Assembly (NCBI GenBank): GCA_021732645.1
Contig: JAKFUQ010000058.1
Coordinates: 1-36,086, forward strand
DNA from: Rhizobacter sp.
GTDB taxonomy: Bacteria > Pseudomonadota > Gammaproteobacteria > Burkholderiales > Burkholderiaceae_C
DNA: 36,086 nt
Direction: 5' to 3'
The notes beneath the pieces are model-generated. The model searched no databases. It saw nothing but the letters and a program-made list of their open reading frames with translations, and was not told where the DNA came from. The translations under genes and the position numbers were made by a program. The first letter of the stretch is position 1. Each line of letters opens with the position of its first letter. Shown here piece after piece: positions 17,738 to 25,906 of this stretch.

Positions 17738-18042
17738 GGCGTGCCTGACAGCGCCCAGGCGACGGCCGCCCACAGCAAGGCGCTGAGCGCGACCGCACCG
17801 GCCAGCCGCAGCGGTGCTGCGCTCATCAGCAAGCTGGTGCGCGGCTTGCCGATCGCGCTCGCCTGCGGCGGTGGGGCCGCGTACGCGTGTGTGCCGTGGT
17901 CGTGGCCGGCCTCGTGACGGTGTGCATGCCCGTGATCGTGGGCATGCCCATGAGCATGCTCGTGTGCGGGTACTTGCCCTGGTGTGCTGATGAGCACCGA
18001 GTCGGGCGCATGGGCGTCCTGATGCGACAGATCGGCTTTCAT
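17734..18042 (-). CDS. Small His-rich, membrane-anchored protein in the zinc operon
   Basis: A 102-aa protein that I do not recognise as a named family. Residues 27-52 contain 12 His in 26 positions, in HxH and HDH spacing. A Pro/Ala linker and a basic patch (GKPRTS) come next, then a single hydrophobic helix at about 79-99 ending at the C-terminus. Positive charges before the helix suggest that the His tract faces the cytoplasm (inference). ATG at 18042 overlaps the zur stop as ATGA, and its own stop overlaps znuC as ATGA, so it is a genuine operon member. A likely job is zinc buffering or hand-over at the membrane. A longer start at 18072 would overlap zur by 34 bases and is less likely. 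Confidence 0.75.
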   Translation of the reverse strand: MKADLSHQDAHAPDSVLISTPGQVPAHEHAHGHAHDHGHAHRHEAGHDHGTHAYAAPPPQASAIGKPRTSLLMSAAPLRLAGAVALSALLWAAVAWALSGTP

Positions 18043-18509
18043 GCAGGCTCCCCGGCAACGCAATTGGCGCAACGCCCGCGCAGCGTCAGGTCGTGGTGCT
18101 GCACCTCGAAGCCCGGCGGCGCCAGGTTGTTCATTGGGCCGGGGCAGGCGTGGATCGGAAAGACGCGATCACAGGCGGTGCAATGGAAATGATGGTGGTG
18201 CTGGGGCGCGGCGTCCGCGTGCGGTGCGCGGGCGTGATGCGACGTTTTGTGCGCCCCGTGTTCATGGACGGTGGCCGCCAACGCCTTTTCGTTCGCAGCG
18301 ATCTCGAAGCGCGGCGGCTGCCCTGGCAGCTCCACGCGGACGATCTGCCCGGCGTCCTGCAAACCCTTGATCTGCCGGTAGACGGTCGACAGGTTCAGGC
18401 GGGGCACCGCAGCCTTGGCCTGTTCCAGCAAATCCTGCGGGCTCAGCGCCTGGCCGCTGCGTGCGAGGGCATCGACGACGGCCTGTCGTTGGCGGGTGTG
18501 GCGCTCCAT
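18039..18509 (-). CDS. zur: Fur-family zinc-uptake regulator with His-rich insertion
   Basis: A 156-aa Fur-family repressor. The N-terminal winged helix includes LSTVYRQIKGLQDAG (about residues 40-54). The dimerisation domain holds the HHHFHC motif and two Cys pairs (Cys110/Cys113 and Cys147/Cys150) for structural zinc. About 20 extra residues, rich in His, sit just before HHHFHC; residues 82-109 hold 11 His. Its place at the head of a zinc ABC operon makes Zur the best call rather than Fur or Mur. ATG at 18509 is preferred over GTG at 18512. A palindrome 10 bases upstream suggests autoregulation. Confidence 0.88.
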   Translation of the reverse strand: MERHTRQRQAVVDALARSGQALSPQDLLEQAKAAVPRLNLSTVYRQIKGLQDAGQIVRVELPGQPPRFEIAANEKALAATVHEHGAHKTSHHARAPHADAAPQHHHHFHCTACDRVFPIHACPGPMNNLAPPGFEVQHHDLTLRGRCANCVAGEPA

Positions 18510-18518
18510 CACCCGATG

Positions 18519-18542
18519 CTAATGCAATTGCATTGGCATTAG
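18519..18542. promoter_or_regulatory. Putative Zur operator ahead of zur
   Basis: A perfect 14-base palindrome AATGCAATTGCATT occupies 18521-18534. Overlapping it, CTAATGC at 18519-18525 is mirrored by GCATTAG at 18536-18542. The AT-rich, nested dyad is typical of Fur-family operators and starts 10 bases before the zur ATG. It would let Zur repress its own operon when zinc is plentiful. The match to a Zur consensus is by appearance only. Confidence 0.6.
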
Positions 18543-18589
18543 TGTTGGGGCTGACCCTGGCCTTGCGTCTTGGAGCCCTGGCGCGCCCG

Positions 18590-20488
18590 TCAGGCGTCGT
18601 CGAACGGCGCGGCCTCGCGCAGCGCGTCTGCGGCGCTCTTCGCTTGCGCATCCCAGCCCCGCTGCTGTCGCAGGGCCCGCGCTTCCTCGCGCTCCTGAGC
18701 GAACAGTTCTTCCAGCTGCTGCCGGCCGGTTTTGGCATTGGCGACGCGCCAGGCTTCGTCGCGCCAGTGCGGTGCGGCCGCAGCGAGTTGCGCCAGGTTG
18801 TGACGGCGGAAGCGCAGTGCCAGTGTGCGCGCCTGGTGGGGTTGCCAGCCCATCGTCTCCAGCACGCTGCGCGCGCTCATCAACGCCGAGTCCAGCGTCT
18901 CGCGCTCGATCAGCGCCACGCCCAGGTCGCGCAGCGCGTAGTAGTGCTGCACATTGCGCGCGCGGGCGATCACGGTGAGCTGCGGGAAGTGCTCGCGGGC
19001 GATCTCGGCCACCTTCAGGTTCTGCGTCACGTCGTCGATCGCCAGCACCAGCACGCGCGCGCTGCCGGCACCGGCGGTGCGCAGCAGGTCGAGCCGCGTC
19101 GCGTCGCCGTAGAACACGCGCCAGCCGAACTTGCGCAACGCCTCGACGGCTTCGGCGTCGTGATCGAGCACCGTGGCCTTCAGACCGTTGGCATACAGCA
19201 GGCGACCGACGATCTGCCCGTAGCGGCCGAAGCCGGCGATGATGATGGGCGCCTCCTGCGGCTCGTTGATTTCGGGCATCGGCGTGCCTTGCGACAACAC
19301 CTTGCGCTCCAAGCGCGGCGCGATCACCCGGTCGGCGAACACCAGCAGCAGCGGGCTCAGCAGCATCGACAGCGCCACGGTGGCGATCAGCAGCGACGAC
19401 GCGCCGGTGCTGATCACGCCCGCCTGCGCCGCCGCCTGGAACACGACGAAGCCGAATTCGCCGCCCTGCGCCAACAGGATGATGAACACCGGCCGCTCCA
19501 GCACCGGCAACTTCATCAGCCGCGCCATGGCCCACAGCACCAGCGCCTTCAGCGCGAGGAAGCCGACCAGCAGCAGTGCGACCAGCCCTGGCTGCTGCAG
19601 CACCACCGCGAAGTCGATCGTCATGCCGACCGCCATGAAGAACAGGCCGAGCAGCAGGCCTTTGAACGGCTCCAGATCGGTTTCCAGCTCGCGCCGGTAT
19701 TCGCTCTCGGCCAGCAGCACGCCGGCGAGGAAGGCACCGAGCGCCATTGACAGCCCGACCGACTGCATCAGCGCGGCGGTCGCGACCACGAGCAGCAGCG
19801 CCGCGGCGGTGAAGATTTCGGGCGTCGCGCTGCCGGCGATCCAGCGCAGCGCGGGGCGCAGCAGCAGCCGGCCACCGAACACGATCGCCGCGATCACCGC
19901 GATCGCCTTGCCGGCGGCCAGCCAGCCGCTGGTGCTGCCGGCGGCCTCCGGGCTCGCGCTGCCGGCTGCGTGCACCGCCAACAAAGGCAGCAGCGCCAGG
20001 ATCGGGATCGCCGCCACGTCCTGCAGCAGCGCAACACTCAGCACGCTCTGACCCGAAGTGGTCGGCGTCAGGTTGCGCTCGGCCAGCACCGCCAGGCCGA
20101 TCGCGGTCGACGACAGCGCGAGGCCCAAGGCCGCTACCAGCGCCAGCCGCCCCTCACTGCCCGCGGCCATGCCGACGCCGACCATCAGCGCCGCCGAGCC
20201 GAACAACTGCACACTGCCCCAGCCGAAGATCGGCTTGCGCAGCCTCCACAACCGTTGCGGTTCGAGTTCCAGGCCGACCAGAAACAGCATCAGCACGACG
20301 CCGAATTCAGCGAAGTGCAGGATGTCCTGCGGGTCGGTGACCAGCTTCAGCCCCCATGGCCCGATGACGATGCCGGCCGCGAGGTAGCCGATGATCGCGC
20401 CCAGCCCCAGCAGCCGCGCCAGCGGCACCGCCAGCACCGCGGCGGCCAGGTAGACCAGGGCGGCGCTGAGCCAGCTCGTGTGCTCCAT
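18590..20488 (-). CDS. CPA2-family cation:proton antiporter with TrkA-N domain (KefB/KefC-like)
   Basis: A 632-aa protein. About 12-13 hydrophobic segments fill residues 5-395, including IIGYLAAGIVIGPWGL and the LGAFLAGVLLAESEYR segment of the family. A NAD-binding RCK/TrkA-N domain then starts near residue 416 (IIIAGFGRYGQIVGR). The C-terminal tail is Ala/Arg/Glu-rich and probably coiled. Kef systems release K+ in exchange for H+ and are gated by glutathione conjugates. The adjoining KefF-like gene, whose stop overlaps this start by one base (TGATG), supports a Kef-type role. KefB and KefC cannot be separated from sequence alone. Confidence 0.88.
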   Translation of the reverse strand: MEHTSWLSAALVYLAAAVLAVPLARLLGLGAIIGYLAAGIVIGPWGLKLVTDPQDILHFAEFGVVLMLFLVGLELEPQRLWRLRKPIFGWGSVQLFGSAALMVGVGMAAGSEGRLALVAALGLALSSTAIGLAVLAERNLTPTTSGQSVLSVALLQDVAAIPILALLPLLAVHAAGSASPEAAGSTSGWLAAGKAIAVIAAIVFGGRLLLRPALRWIAGSATPEIFTAAALLLVVATAALMQSVGLSMALGAFLAGVLLAESEYRRELETDLEPFKGLLLGLFFMAVGMTIDFAVVLQQPGLVALLLVGFLALKALVLWAMARLMKLPVLERPVFIILLAQGGEFGFVVFQAAAQAGVISTGASSLLIATVALSMLLSPLLLVFADRVIAPRLERKVLSQGTPMPEINEPQEAPIIIAGFGRYGQIVGRLLYANGLKATVLDHDAEAVEALRKFGWRVFYGDATRLDLLRTAGAGSARVLVLAIDDVTQNLKVAEIAREHFPQLTVIARARNVQHYYALRDLGVALIERETLDSALMSARSVLETMGWQPHQARTLALRFRRHNLAQLAAAAPHWRDEAWRVANAKTGRQQLEELFAQEREEARALRQQRGWDAQAKSAADALREAAPFDDA

Positions 20489-21186
20489 CAGGCGGCCTTG
20501 CTCGTCAATGCCTTGGCGATTGCCGGTGTGGCATCGCTCGGGCGCGCCAGCGGCGGGACCACGCAGGCGGGGCACTCGGCCAGGTCGGCCAGCTCCGGCC
20601 AATCGGGGTAGCTCGCCAGCCGCTGCGCGTACACCGTCGCGTGCGCGTCCAGCTCGGTGTCGCCGACGCGGTGCGCGCCGTGCAGTAGCAGCGGCGCCAG
20701 GAAGCGCATGCCGCACAGCGTGGCCGTCTGCTCGTAGGGCGGCAGGAAGGCATCGAAGAAGTAGCGGTTGTGGCCGCTCGGGTGGTAGGCCTCCTCGGGG
20801 CTACCGGTGGAGGCGACCAACCACAGCGGCTTGCCGGCCAGCGCATGGCCGCCCGGCCCATAGGCCCAGCCGAAACCGAGCACCTCGTCGAGCCACAGCT
20901 TCATCAGCGGCGGCATGCCGTACCAGTGGATCGGGTGCTGCCACACCACCAGCTGTGCGGTGCCGAGCAGCGATCGTTCGGCTTGCACGTCGATCAGGTA
21001 ATCGGGGTACAGCGCGTAGAGGTCACGCACGACGATGCGCGCTGCCGATGCACCGGCGTCTACCGAACCAGCGGCGCCGATCGCCCGCAGCAACCGCTGG
21101 TTGATGCGCGACTGCTCGAGCGCCGGATGGGCGACGAGCACCAGCACCTCGGGGGCAGGGGATACGGAATTTTTGGAGGACGCCAT
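20488..21186 (-). CDS. KefF-like NAD(P)H quinone reductase / Kef ancillary flavoprotein
   Basis: A 232-aa flavodoxin-fold protein of the NQO1/KefF family. It shows VLVLVAHPALEQSRIN near the N-terminus, WQHPIHWYGMPPLMKLWLDE, and the STGSPEEAYHPSGHNRY loop, all typical of KefF. KefF proteins bind FMN, reduce quinones and activate the KefC channel. ATG at 21186 is chosen because residues upstream in the frame are unlike the family. The chain is longer than E. coli KefF (about 176 aa), mainly through a C-terminal tail. It is coupled to the antiporter gene downstream. Confidence 0.87.
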   Translation of the reverse strand: MASSKNSVSPAPEVLVLVAHPALEQSRINQRLLRAIGAAGSVDAGASAARIVVRDLYALYPDYLIDVQAERSLLGTAQLVVWQHPIHWYGMPPLMKLWLDEVLGFGWAYGPGGHALAGKPLWLVASTGSPEEAYHPSGHNRYFFDAFLPPYEQTATLCGMRFLAPLLLHGAHRVGDTELDAHATVYAQRLASYPDWPELADLAECPACVVPPLARPSDATPAIAKALTSKAA

Positions 21187-21293
21187 GGCAGATCCAGGTG
21201 AAGCAAGCAAAGGAGGCGCCAGCTGCCCGCAAACCGCAGGCCAGCCCCAACCCACCGGTAACATAACGTGATTCAGGGAGGCAGGAGTCGAGC

Positions 21294-21911
21294 ATGCCGG
21301 TGATCGTGGTCGCCAATCCGAAGGGTGGCGTGGGCAAGAGCACGCTGTCCACCAATGTCGCGGGCTACTTCGCGTCGCGGGGCAAGGCCGTGATGCTGGG
21401 TGACATCGATCGCCAGCAGTCGGCGCGCACCTGGCTGGGTTTGCGCCCGCCGGCAGCAGCGGCCATCAGCGCCTGGGACACGATGGACGACTTGCGGGTG
21501 CGCACGCCGAAGGGCACCACCCATGTCGTGCTGGACACGCCCGCCGGCCTTCATGGCAAGCGGCTCGACGAGGTGCTGAAGATTGCCACCCACGTGCTGG
21601 TGCCCTTGCAGCCGAGCATCTTCGACATCCATGCGACGCATGATTTCCTGTTGCGCCTGGCCGACCGCAAGCGCACCGATAAGCTGCAGATCGGCATCGT
21701 TGGAATGCGCTCACGCGACGGCACCATTGCTGCCGATCACCTGAAGACCTTCCTCGGCGCCCAGGCGTATCCGGTGGTCGCGCACTTGCGCGACACGCAG
21801 AACTATGTTCACCTCGCGGCACGGGGGCTGACGCTGTGGGACGTGGCGCCCGGCCGCGTCGAGCGCGATCTCGAACAGTGGCAGCCGCTCACCGTGTGGC
21901 TCGACAGCTGA
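21294..21911 (+). CDS. Orphan ParA/MinD-type ATPase
   Basis: A 205-aa P-loop ATPase. The deviant Walker A is KGGVGKST (residues 10-17), the switch I-like segment is MLGDIDRQQSA, and the Walker B-like region is HVVLDTPAGL. The ribosome site GGGAGGCAGGAG lies just before ATG 21294. No ParB or parS-like partner is adjacent, so chromosome partition is not implied. Family members of this size position plasmids, chemoreceptor clusters or other cargo. It sits 37 bases ahead of a response regulator on the same strand, so it may belong with that signalling pair. The true cargo is unknown. Confidence 0.82.
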   Translation: MPVIVVANPKGGVGKSTLSTNVAGYFASRGKAVMLGDIDRQQSARTWLGLRPPAAAAISAWDTMDDLRVRTPKGTTHVVLDTPAGLHGKRLDEVLKIATHVLVPLQPSIFDIHATHDFLLRLADRKRTDKLQIGIVGMRSRDGTIAADHLKTFLGAQAYPVVAHLRDTQNYVHLAARGLTLWDVAPGRVERDLEQWQPLTVWLDS

Positions 21912-21948
21912 CCGACGCGCGCTTGCCCTCGTCACCCAAGGAGCCACC

Positions 21949-22680
21949 ATGAAGGTCTTGCTGATCGATGACCATCCGCTGATCCTGTCGGCGCTGCAAA
22001 CCATCATCCAGGGCTTGAGCGACAACGTCAGCGTCGTGGCCGCCGACAGCGCCCGCGCGGCCCGCGAGGCGCTGGCGCAAGATGCCGCTTTCGATTTGGT
22101 GCTGCTCGATTTGCGCCTGGGCGATGCCGATGGCTTCGATGTACTCACCGAGTTCCGCGCCGCTTATCCGTCGCTGCCCGTGGTGGTGGTGTCGGCCAGC
22201 GACCGCACCAGCGACGTGATCCGCGCCATCGATCTGGGTGCGATGGGCTTCGTGCCCAAGCGTGCGTCCAACGACACGCTGTTCGAGGCGCTGAGCATGG
22301 TGATGTCCGGTGGCATCTACGTGCCCCCGATGCACATGGGCGACGAGATGTCGGGCTCCGAGCTCTACCCCGACGCGGCGCCGAGCGAGTTGCGCTCGGT
22401 GCGTGAACGCGCCGCTGACGGCGGCTTCCAGACCCACGCGCCACTCGAATCGCTGGGCCTGACGCCGCGGCAGACCGAGGTGCTGGGCCTGCTGCTGCAG
22501 GGCAAGCCCAACAAGCTGATTGCGCGCGACCTGAACCTGTCGGTCGAGACGGTGAAAGACCATGTGGCGGCTGTGCTGCGCACCTTGAACGTGAGTTCGC
22601 GCACGCAGGCGGTGCTGGCAGTGGGCCAGATGTCGCGCCAGCAAGGTGGCTTGCACAGCTGGAGAAAGAACAGCCCATGA
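21949..22680 (+). CDS. LuxR/NarL-family response regulator
   Basis: A 243-aa two-domain regulator. The receiver carries an acidic pocket (IDDHP), the phospho-acceptor Asp54 (LVLLDLRLGD) and the conserved Lys (FVPKRAS). After a linker, a LuxR-type helix-turn-helix at about residues 167-225 reads LTPRQTEVLGLLLQG and VETVKDHVAAVL. The ribosome site AAGGAG precedes the ATG. The stop overlaps the kinase start as ATGA, so the kinase downstream is its probable partner. Targets are unknown. Confidence 0.93.
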   Translation: MKVLLIDDHPLILSALQTIIQGLSDNVSVVAADSARAAREALAQDAAFDLVLLDLRLGDADGFDVLTEFRAAYPSLPVVVVSASDRTSDVIRAIDLGAMGFVPKRASNDTLFEALSMVMSGGIYVPPMHMGDEMSGSELYPDAAPSELRSVRERAADGGFQTHAPLESLGLTPRQTEVLGLLLQGKPNKLIARDLNLSVETVKDHVAAVLRTLNVSSRTQAVLAVGQMSRQQGGLHSWRKNSP

Positions 22681-24497
22681 CCGACGCGCCGACAGTCTCG
22701 TCCAGCGAGTTGTCGGCGTCGTCGCTGCCCGAGGAGGTGCGCAGCGCCTTCGATTACCTGCCAGCGCAACTGGCCGGCAATGTGGCGGGCATCGGCGTCA
22801 TCGTGATGATCTTCTGGGTCAGCTCGCCGGTGTCGATGATGCTGCCCTGGCTGTCGGCTTTCGCGGTGATGTGGCTTGCCCGGTTGTGGCTGCTGCAGCG
22901 CTACAAGCGGGCCACGCCCCTCACGCTGGCCGACTGGCAGCGCTGGCGAGGGTGGTGGAATGCCGGCACGCTGCTGTCGGGGGCGCTGTGGGGTGCCACC
23001 GCCTGGATCTTCTACCTGCCCGGGGGGCATGTTCAGCAGATTGCGCTGATCATCACCGTCTACACCTTCTGCATTGCTGCGGTGCCGGTGCTGGCGACGC
23101 AGCCACGAATGTTCCTGCTGTTTTCGGCACTGTGCTTTGTGCCCATGGCAGCGCGTGTGGCCACCGACGGCACGGCCGACAGCTATCGGCTTGCGGGCAT
23201 CTTGCTGCTGATTTTCTCGCTGACCACGCTGCTCGCCCGCAGCTACCGCCAGGCGCTGCAGCGAGCGCTGGAATTGAAGCTGCAGGCCGATCACCTGCTG
23301 ACGCAGCTGCGCATCGAGAAGCTCGCCGCCGACGCCGCACGGCAAGACGCTGAGGTGGCCAACCGCGCGAAAACGCAGTTCTTCACCGCCGCCAGCCACG
23401 ACCTGCGGCAGCCGCTGCATGCGATGGGGCTGTTCGCCGAAGCACTGCGCCAGAAGAACCACGACGTCGAGGTGGCGCACCTGGTCAACAGCATCAACGA
23501 ATCGGTCGATGCGCTGGAAGGCCTGTTCTCCGAACTGCTCGACATCACCCGCATCGACAGCGGCGGCATCGAGGTGCAGCCGCAGCACTTCCCGCTGGCA
23601 GACCTGTACCGCAAGCTGCGGCTGCACTTCGAGCCGGCGGCGTTCGAGAAAGGCCTGGCGCTGCGCTTTCGGGGTGCCCGCCATGTGGTGCATGCCGACC
23701 CGCTGCTGGTCGAGCGCATCCTGCGCAACCTGGTGTCGAACGCCATCCGCTACACCACCGATGGCAGCGTGCTGGTCGGTTGCCGGCGGCGTGGCGACCG
23801 GCTGTGGTTGCAGGTCTGGGACACCGGCCCCGGCATCGCCGCTGACCAGCAGGCACGCGTCTTCGAAGAGTTCTACCAGGTGCCGCACGGGCCACGCACT
23901 GATCCGCGGCAGCGCAAGGGGCTGGGCCTGGGGCTGGCCATCGTCAAGCGGCTGGCCGACCTGATGGGGGCGAAGGTCGCCTTGCGTTCACAGCCCGGCA
24001 GGGGCACCGTCTTCAGCCTCGAACTGCCGCTGGGCAAATGGGTGCCTCAGGTGCAGGCCATGCCGTCGGCCAAGGGTGCGCTGAACCTCACGCTGGAGGG
24101 GCGAACCATCGTCGTCGTGGAAGACGAGCCTGCGGTGCTGAGCGGGCTCGAGGCGCTGCTGCGCGGCTGGGGCGCCACCATCCTGGCGTTCGACAGCGTG
24201 GCGGCGTGCCGGGCGTGGACGCAGGCCGCACCCCGCTCGACGCCTCACCCTGACCTGTTGATCGTCGACTACAGGCTGGAGAACGGCCTGACCGGCGCCG
24301 ACGCGCTGGCGTTGCTGCGCGAGCGTTTTGGCGTCGAGCTGCCGGCCATCGTCGTCACCGGCAGCACCATGTCTTCGCTGGACCTGGAAGCGCAGCAGAA
24401 GAATTTCCATCTGCTGATCAAGCCCGTGGTGCCCAACAAGCTGCGCGCCATGATCGCCTTCAAGCTGGGCGTGAAAGCGAATGATGCGCCGCAATGA
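22677..24497 (+). CDS. Membrane hybrid histidine kinase with C-terminal receiver
   Basis: A 606-aa sensor. The N-terminal 190 residues contain about six hydrophobic segments and little periplasmic sequence, suggesting a membrane-embedded sensing unit. A coiled region then leads to the H box SHDLRQPLHAMGLF with phospho-acceptor His241. The ATPase domain has NLVSNAIRYT, DTGPGIAAD and GLGLGLAIVKRL. A receiver near the C-terminus starts RTIVVVEDEP and has Asp in LLIVDYRLE and Lys in LLIKPV. The RQPLHA variant of the H box is shared by a large proteobacterial hybrid-kinase group. The signal is unknown. It is coupled to the LuxR-type regulator upstream. Confidence 0.92.
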   Translation: MTDAPTVSSSELSASSLPEEVRSAFDYLPAQLAGNVAGIGVIVMIFWVSSPVSMMLPWLSAFAVMWLARLWLLQRYKRATPLTLADWQRWRGWWNAGTLLSGALWGATAWIFYLPGGHVQQIALIITVYTFCIAAVPVLATQPRMFLLFSALCFVPMAARVATDGTADSYRLAGILLLIFSLTTLLARSYRQALQRALELKLQADHLLTQLRIEKLAADAARQDAEVANRAKTQFFTAASHDLRQPLHAMGLFAEALRQKNHDVEVAHLVNSINESVDALEGLFSELLDITRIDSGGIEVQPQHFPLADLYRKLRLHFEPAAFEKGLALRFRGARHVVHADPLLVERILRNLVSNAIRYTTDGSVLVGCRRRGDRLWLQVWDTGPGIAADQQARVFEEFYQVPHGPRTDPRQRKGLGLGLAIVKRLADLMGAKVALRSQPGRGTVFSLELPLGKWVPQVQAMPSAKGALNLTLEGRTIVVVEDEPAVLSGLEALLRGWGATILAFDSVAACRAWTQAAPRSTPHPDLLIVDYRLENGLTGADALALLRERFGVELPAIVVTGSTMSSLDLEAQQKNFHLLIKPVVPNKLRAMIAFKLGVKANDAPQ

Positions 24498-24572
24498 GTT
24501 GCGGCGAACGGCCACTGAGTGCCACGATGGGAAACGCAGCGCGCCCTTGGTTGAAGACCCGCGTCTGGCCGC

Positions 24573-25904
24573 TCACAGCGCCCGCTTCAGCCGGATGCGC
24601 GCCACCATGCCGGTGCTTTCGGTGGCGTTGCTCAACTCCAGCGTGCCGCCCATGCGTTGCATGGCTTTCTCGACGATGGCCAGGCCCAGGCCCGCGCCGG
24701 TGGCTGCGGTGCGTGCGGCGTCGCCGCGGAAGAACGGGGTGGTCAGCTGCGCGAGCTTTTTCGGGTCGACGCCGGGTCCGTGGTCGCGGATGTTCAGCGC
24801 CACCCAGGGGCCCTCTCGGGCGTAGGTGATCTCCACGTCGGCGATGCCGTTTTGGGCGCTGCGGCCATAGCGGCGTGCGTTCTCGAACAGGTTTTGCAGC
24901 ACGCGGCCGAGTTCGGTGTCGTCGGCCAGCACCTTGGTGTCGATCGCCACCCGCGAGGTGATGCGGATGTTGGCGGGGTCGCGGAAGGTGGCGATCTCTC
25001 GGTCCACCACGCCGCTCAGGTGGACCGGTGTCAGTCGCACCTCGCCCGGCCGCGAGTAGTCCATGAACTTGTCGATGATGGCGTCGAGCTGGTCGATATC
25101 GAGCGCGATGTTGTTCTTGGCTTCCTCGTCCTTCACGCTCATCTCGGCTTCGAGCCGCAGGCGGGCCAGTGGGGTACGCAGGTCGTGCGAAATACCGGCC
25201 AGCATCACCGCGCGGTCTTCTTCCAGCTTGGCCAGCTCGCGCGCCATGCGGTTGAAACCCATGTTCACCTGGCGAATCTCGCTGGTCAGCGTGCTCTCGT
25301 CGAGTCGTGAGTCGAACTCGCCTTCGCGGATGCGGCTGGCGGCAAACGACAGGTCGGCCAGTGGCTTGTTGATCGCGCGGGCGATCGCCACCGAGGCGAG
25401 CACGGTGGCCAGCAGTGCGATGCCGACCCAGATCACCAGTGTGCTGGCGGCCATGGGCCCGAGGCGTGTCGGGTCGGCTTGCAGCCAATATGGGTCGCCA
25501 TCGATGGCAAAGCCGACCCACAAGCCCGCAGCACCGTTGACCTCGCTCGCCACCAGCGTGTCGGCCCCCAGCCGCGAGCGCAAGGCGGCACCGATGGCGC
25601 GCGAGAAGCGGTCGACTTCGTAGGGCGTCCAACGGTCGCCTGGCTCACGCGGTGCGAGCTTGACCGCGCTCTCGTCGGGCAAGCTCTTGATCAGGGTCAG
25701 GCGGTGGATGCCGTCGGAGCCGCCGAGTGCCGCGCGGGACACGCTCACCAGGCTGGCGATCTGCTGCGCCGCCTGCACTGCGCGCGGCTCGAACTCCAGC
25801 GCGCGGAAGGTCTGCGTCCAGGCGAGCACCCCGCCAAACAGCAGCAGCGCCAGCAGCACGAAGGTGCGCCAGAACAGGCTCAGCGCGATGTGCTTGCGCC
25901 GCAT
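24573..25904 (-). CDS. EnvZ-like sensor histidine kinase
   Basis: A 443-aa inner-membrane kinase. The first membrane segment is at about residues 10-29, a periplasmic domain of about 120 residues follows, and the second membrane segment is at about 152-176. A HAMP linker comes next, then the H box GISHDLRTPLARLR with His240. The ATPase motifs are VLQNLFENARRYG, DHGPGVDP and TGAGLGLAIVEKA. ATG at 25904 lies 2 bases after the OmpR-like gene stop on the same strand, so the pair is an operon. The periplasmic part includes a DGDPYWLQADP-type segment as in EnvZ-like kinases of Burkholderiales. Osmotic sensing is only an analogy. Confidence 0.9.
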   Translation of the reverse strand: MRRKHIALSLFWRTFVLLALLLFGGVLAWTQTFRALEFEPRAVQAAQQIASLVSVSRAALGGSDGIHRLTLIKSLPDESAVKLAPREPGDRWTPYEVDRFSRAIGAALRSRLGADTLVASEVNGAAGLWVGFAIDGDPYWLQADPTRLGPMAASTLVIWVGIALLATVLASVAIARAINKPLADLSFAASRIREGEFDSRLDESTLTSEIRQVNMGFNRMARELAKLEEDRAVMLAGISHDLRTPLARLRLEAEMSVKDEEAKNNIALDIDQLDAIIDKFMDYSRPGEVRLTPVHLSGVVDREIATFRDPANIRITSRVAIDTKVLADDTELGRVLQNLFENARRYGRSAQNGIADVEITYAREGPWVALNIRDHGPGVDPKKLAQLTTPFFRGDAARTAATGAGLGLAIVEKAMQRMGGTLELSNATESTGMVARIRLKRAL

Positions 25905-25906
25905 GG

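Noticed and set aside
17860-17980. Repetitive CAC/CAT-rich DNA in the His tract as a CRISPR or tandem repeat
   Set aside because: The repetition is explained by His codons in a coding frame, with no constant repeat-spacer unit.
21187-21264. Longer KefF start at 21264
   Set aside because: The added residues are unlike the family, and ATG at 21186 gives the expected N-terminus.
21294-21911. ParA as part of a chromosome or plasmid partition (par) locus
   Set aside because: No ParB gene, no parS-like repeats and no replication gene in the neighbourhood.
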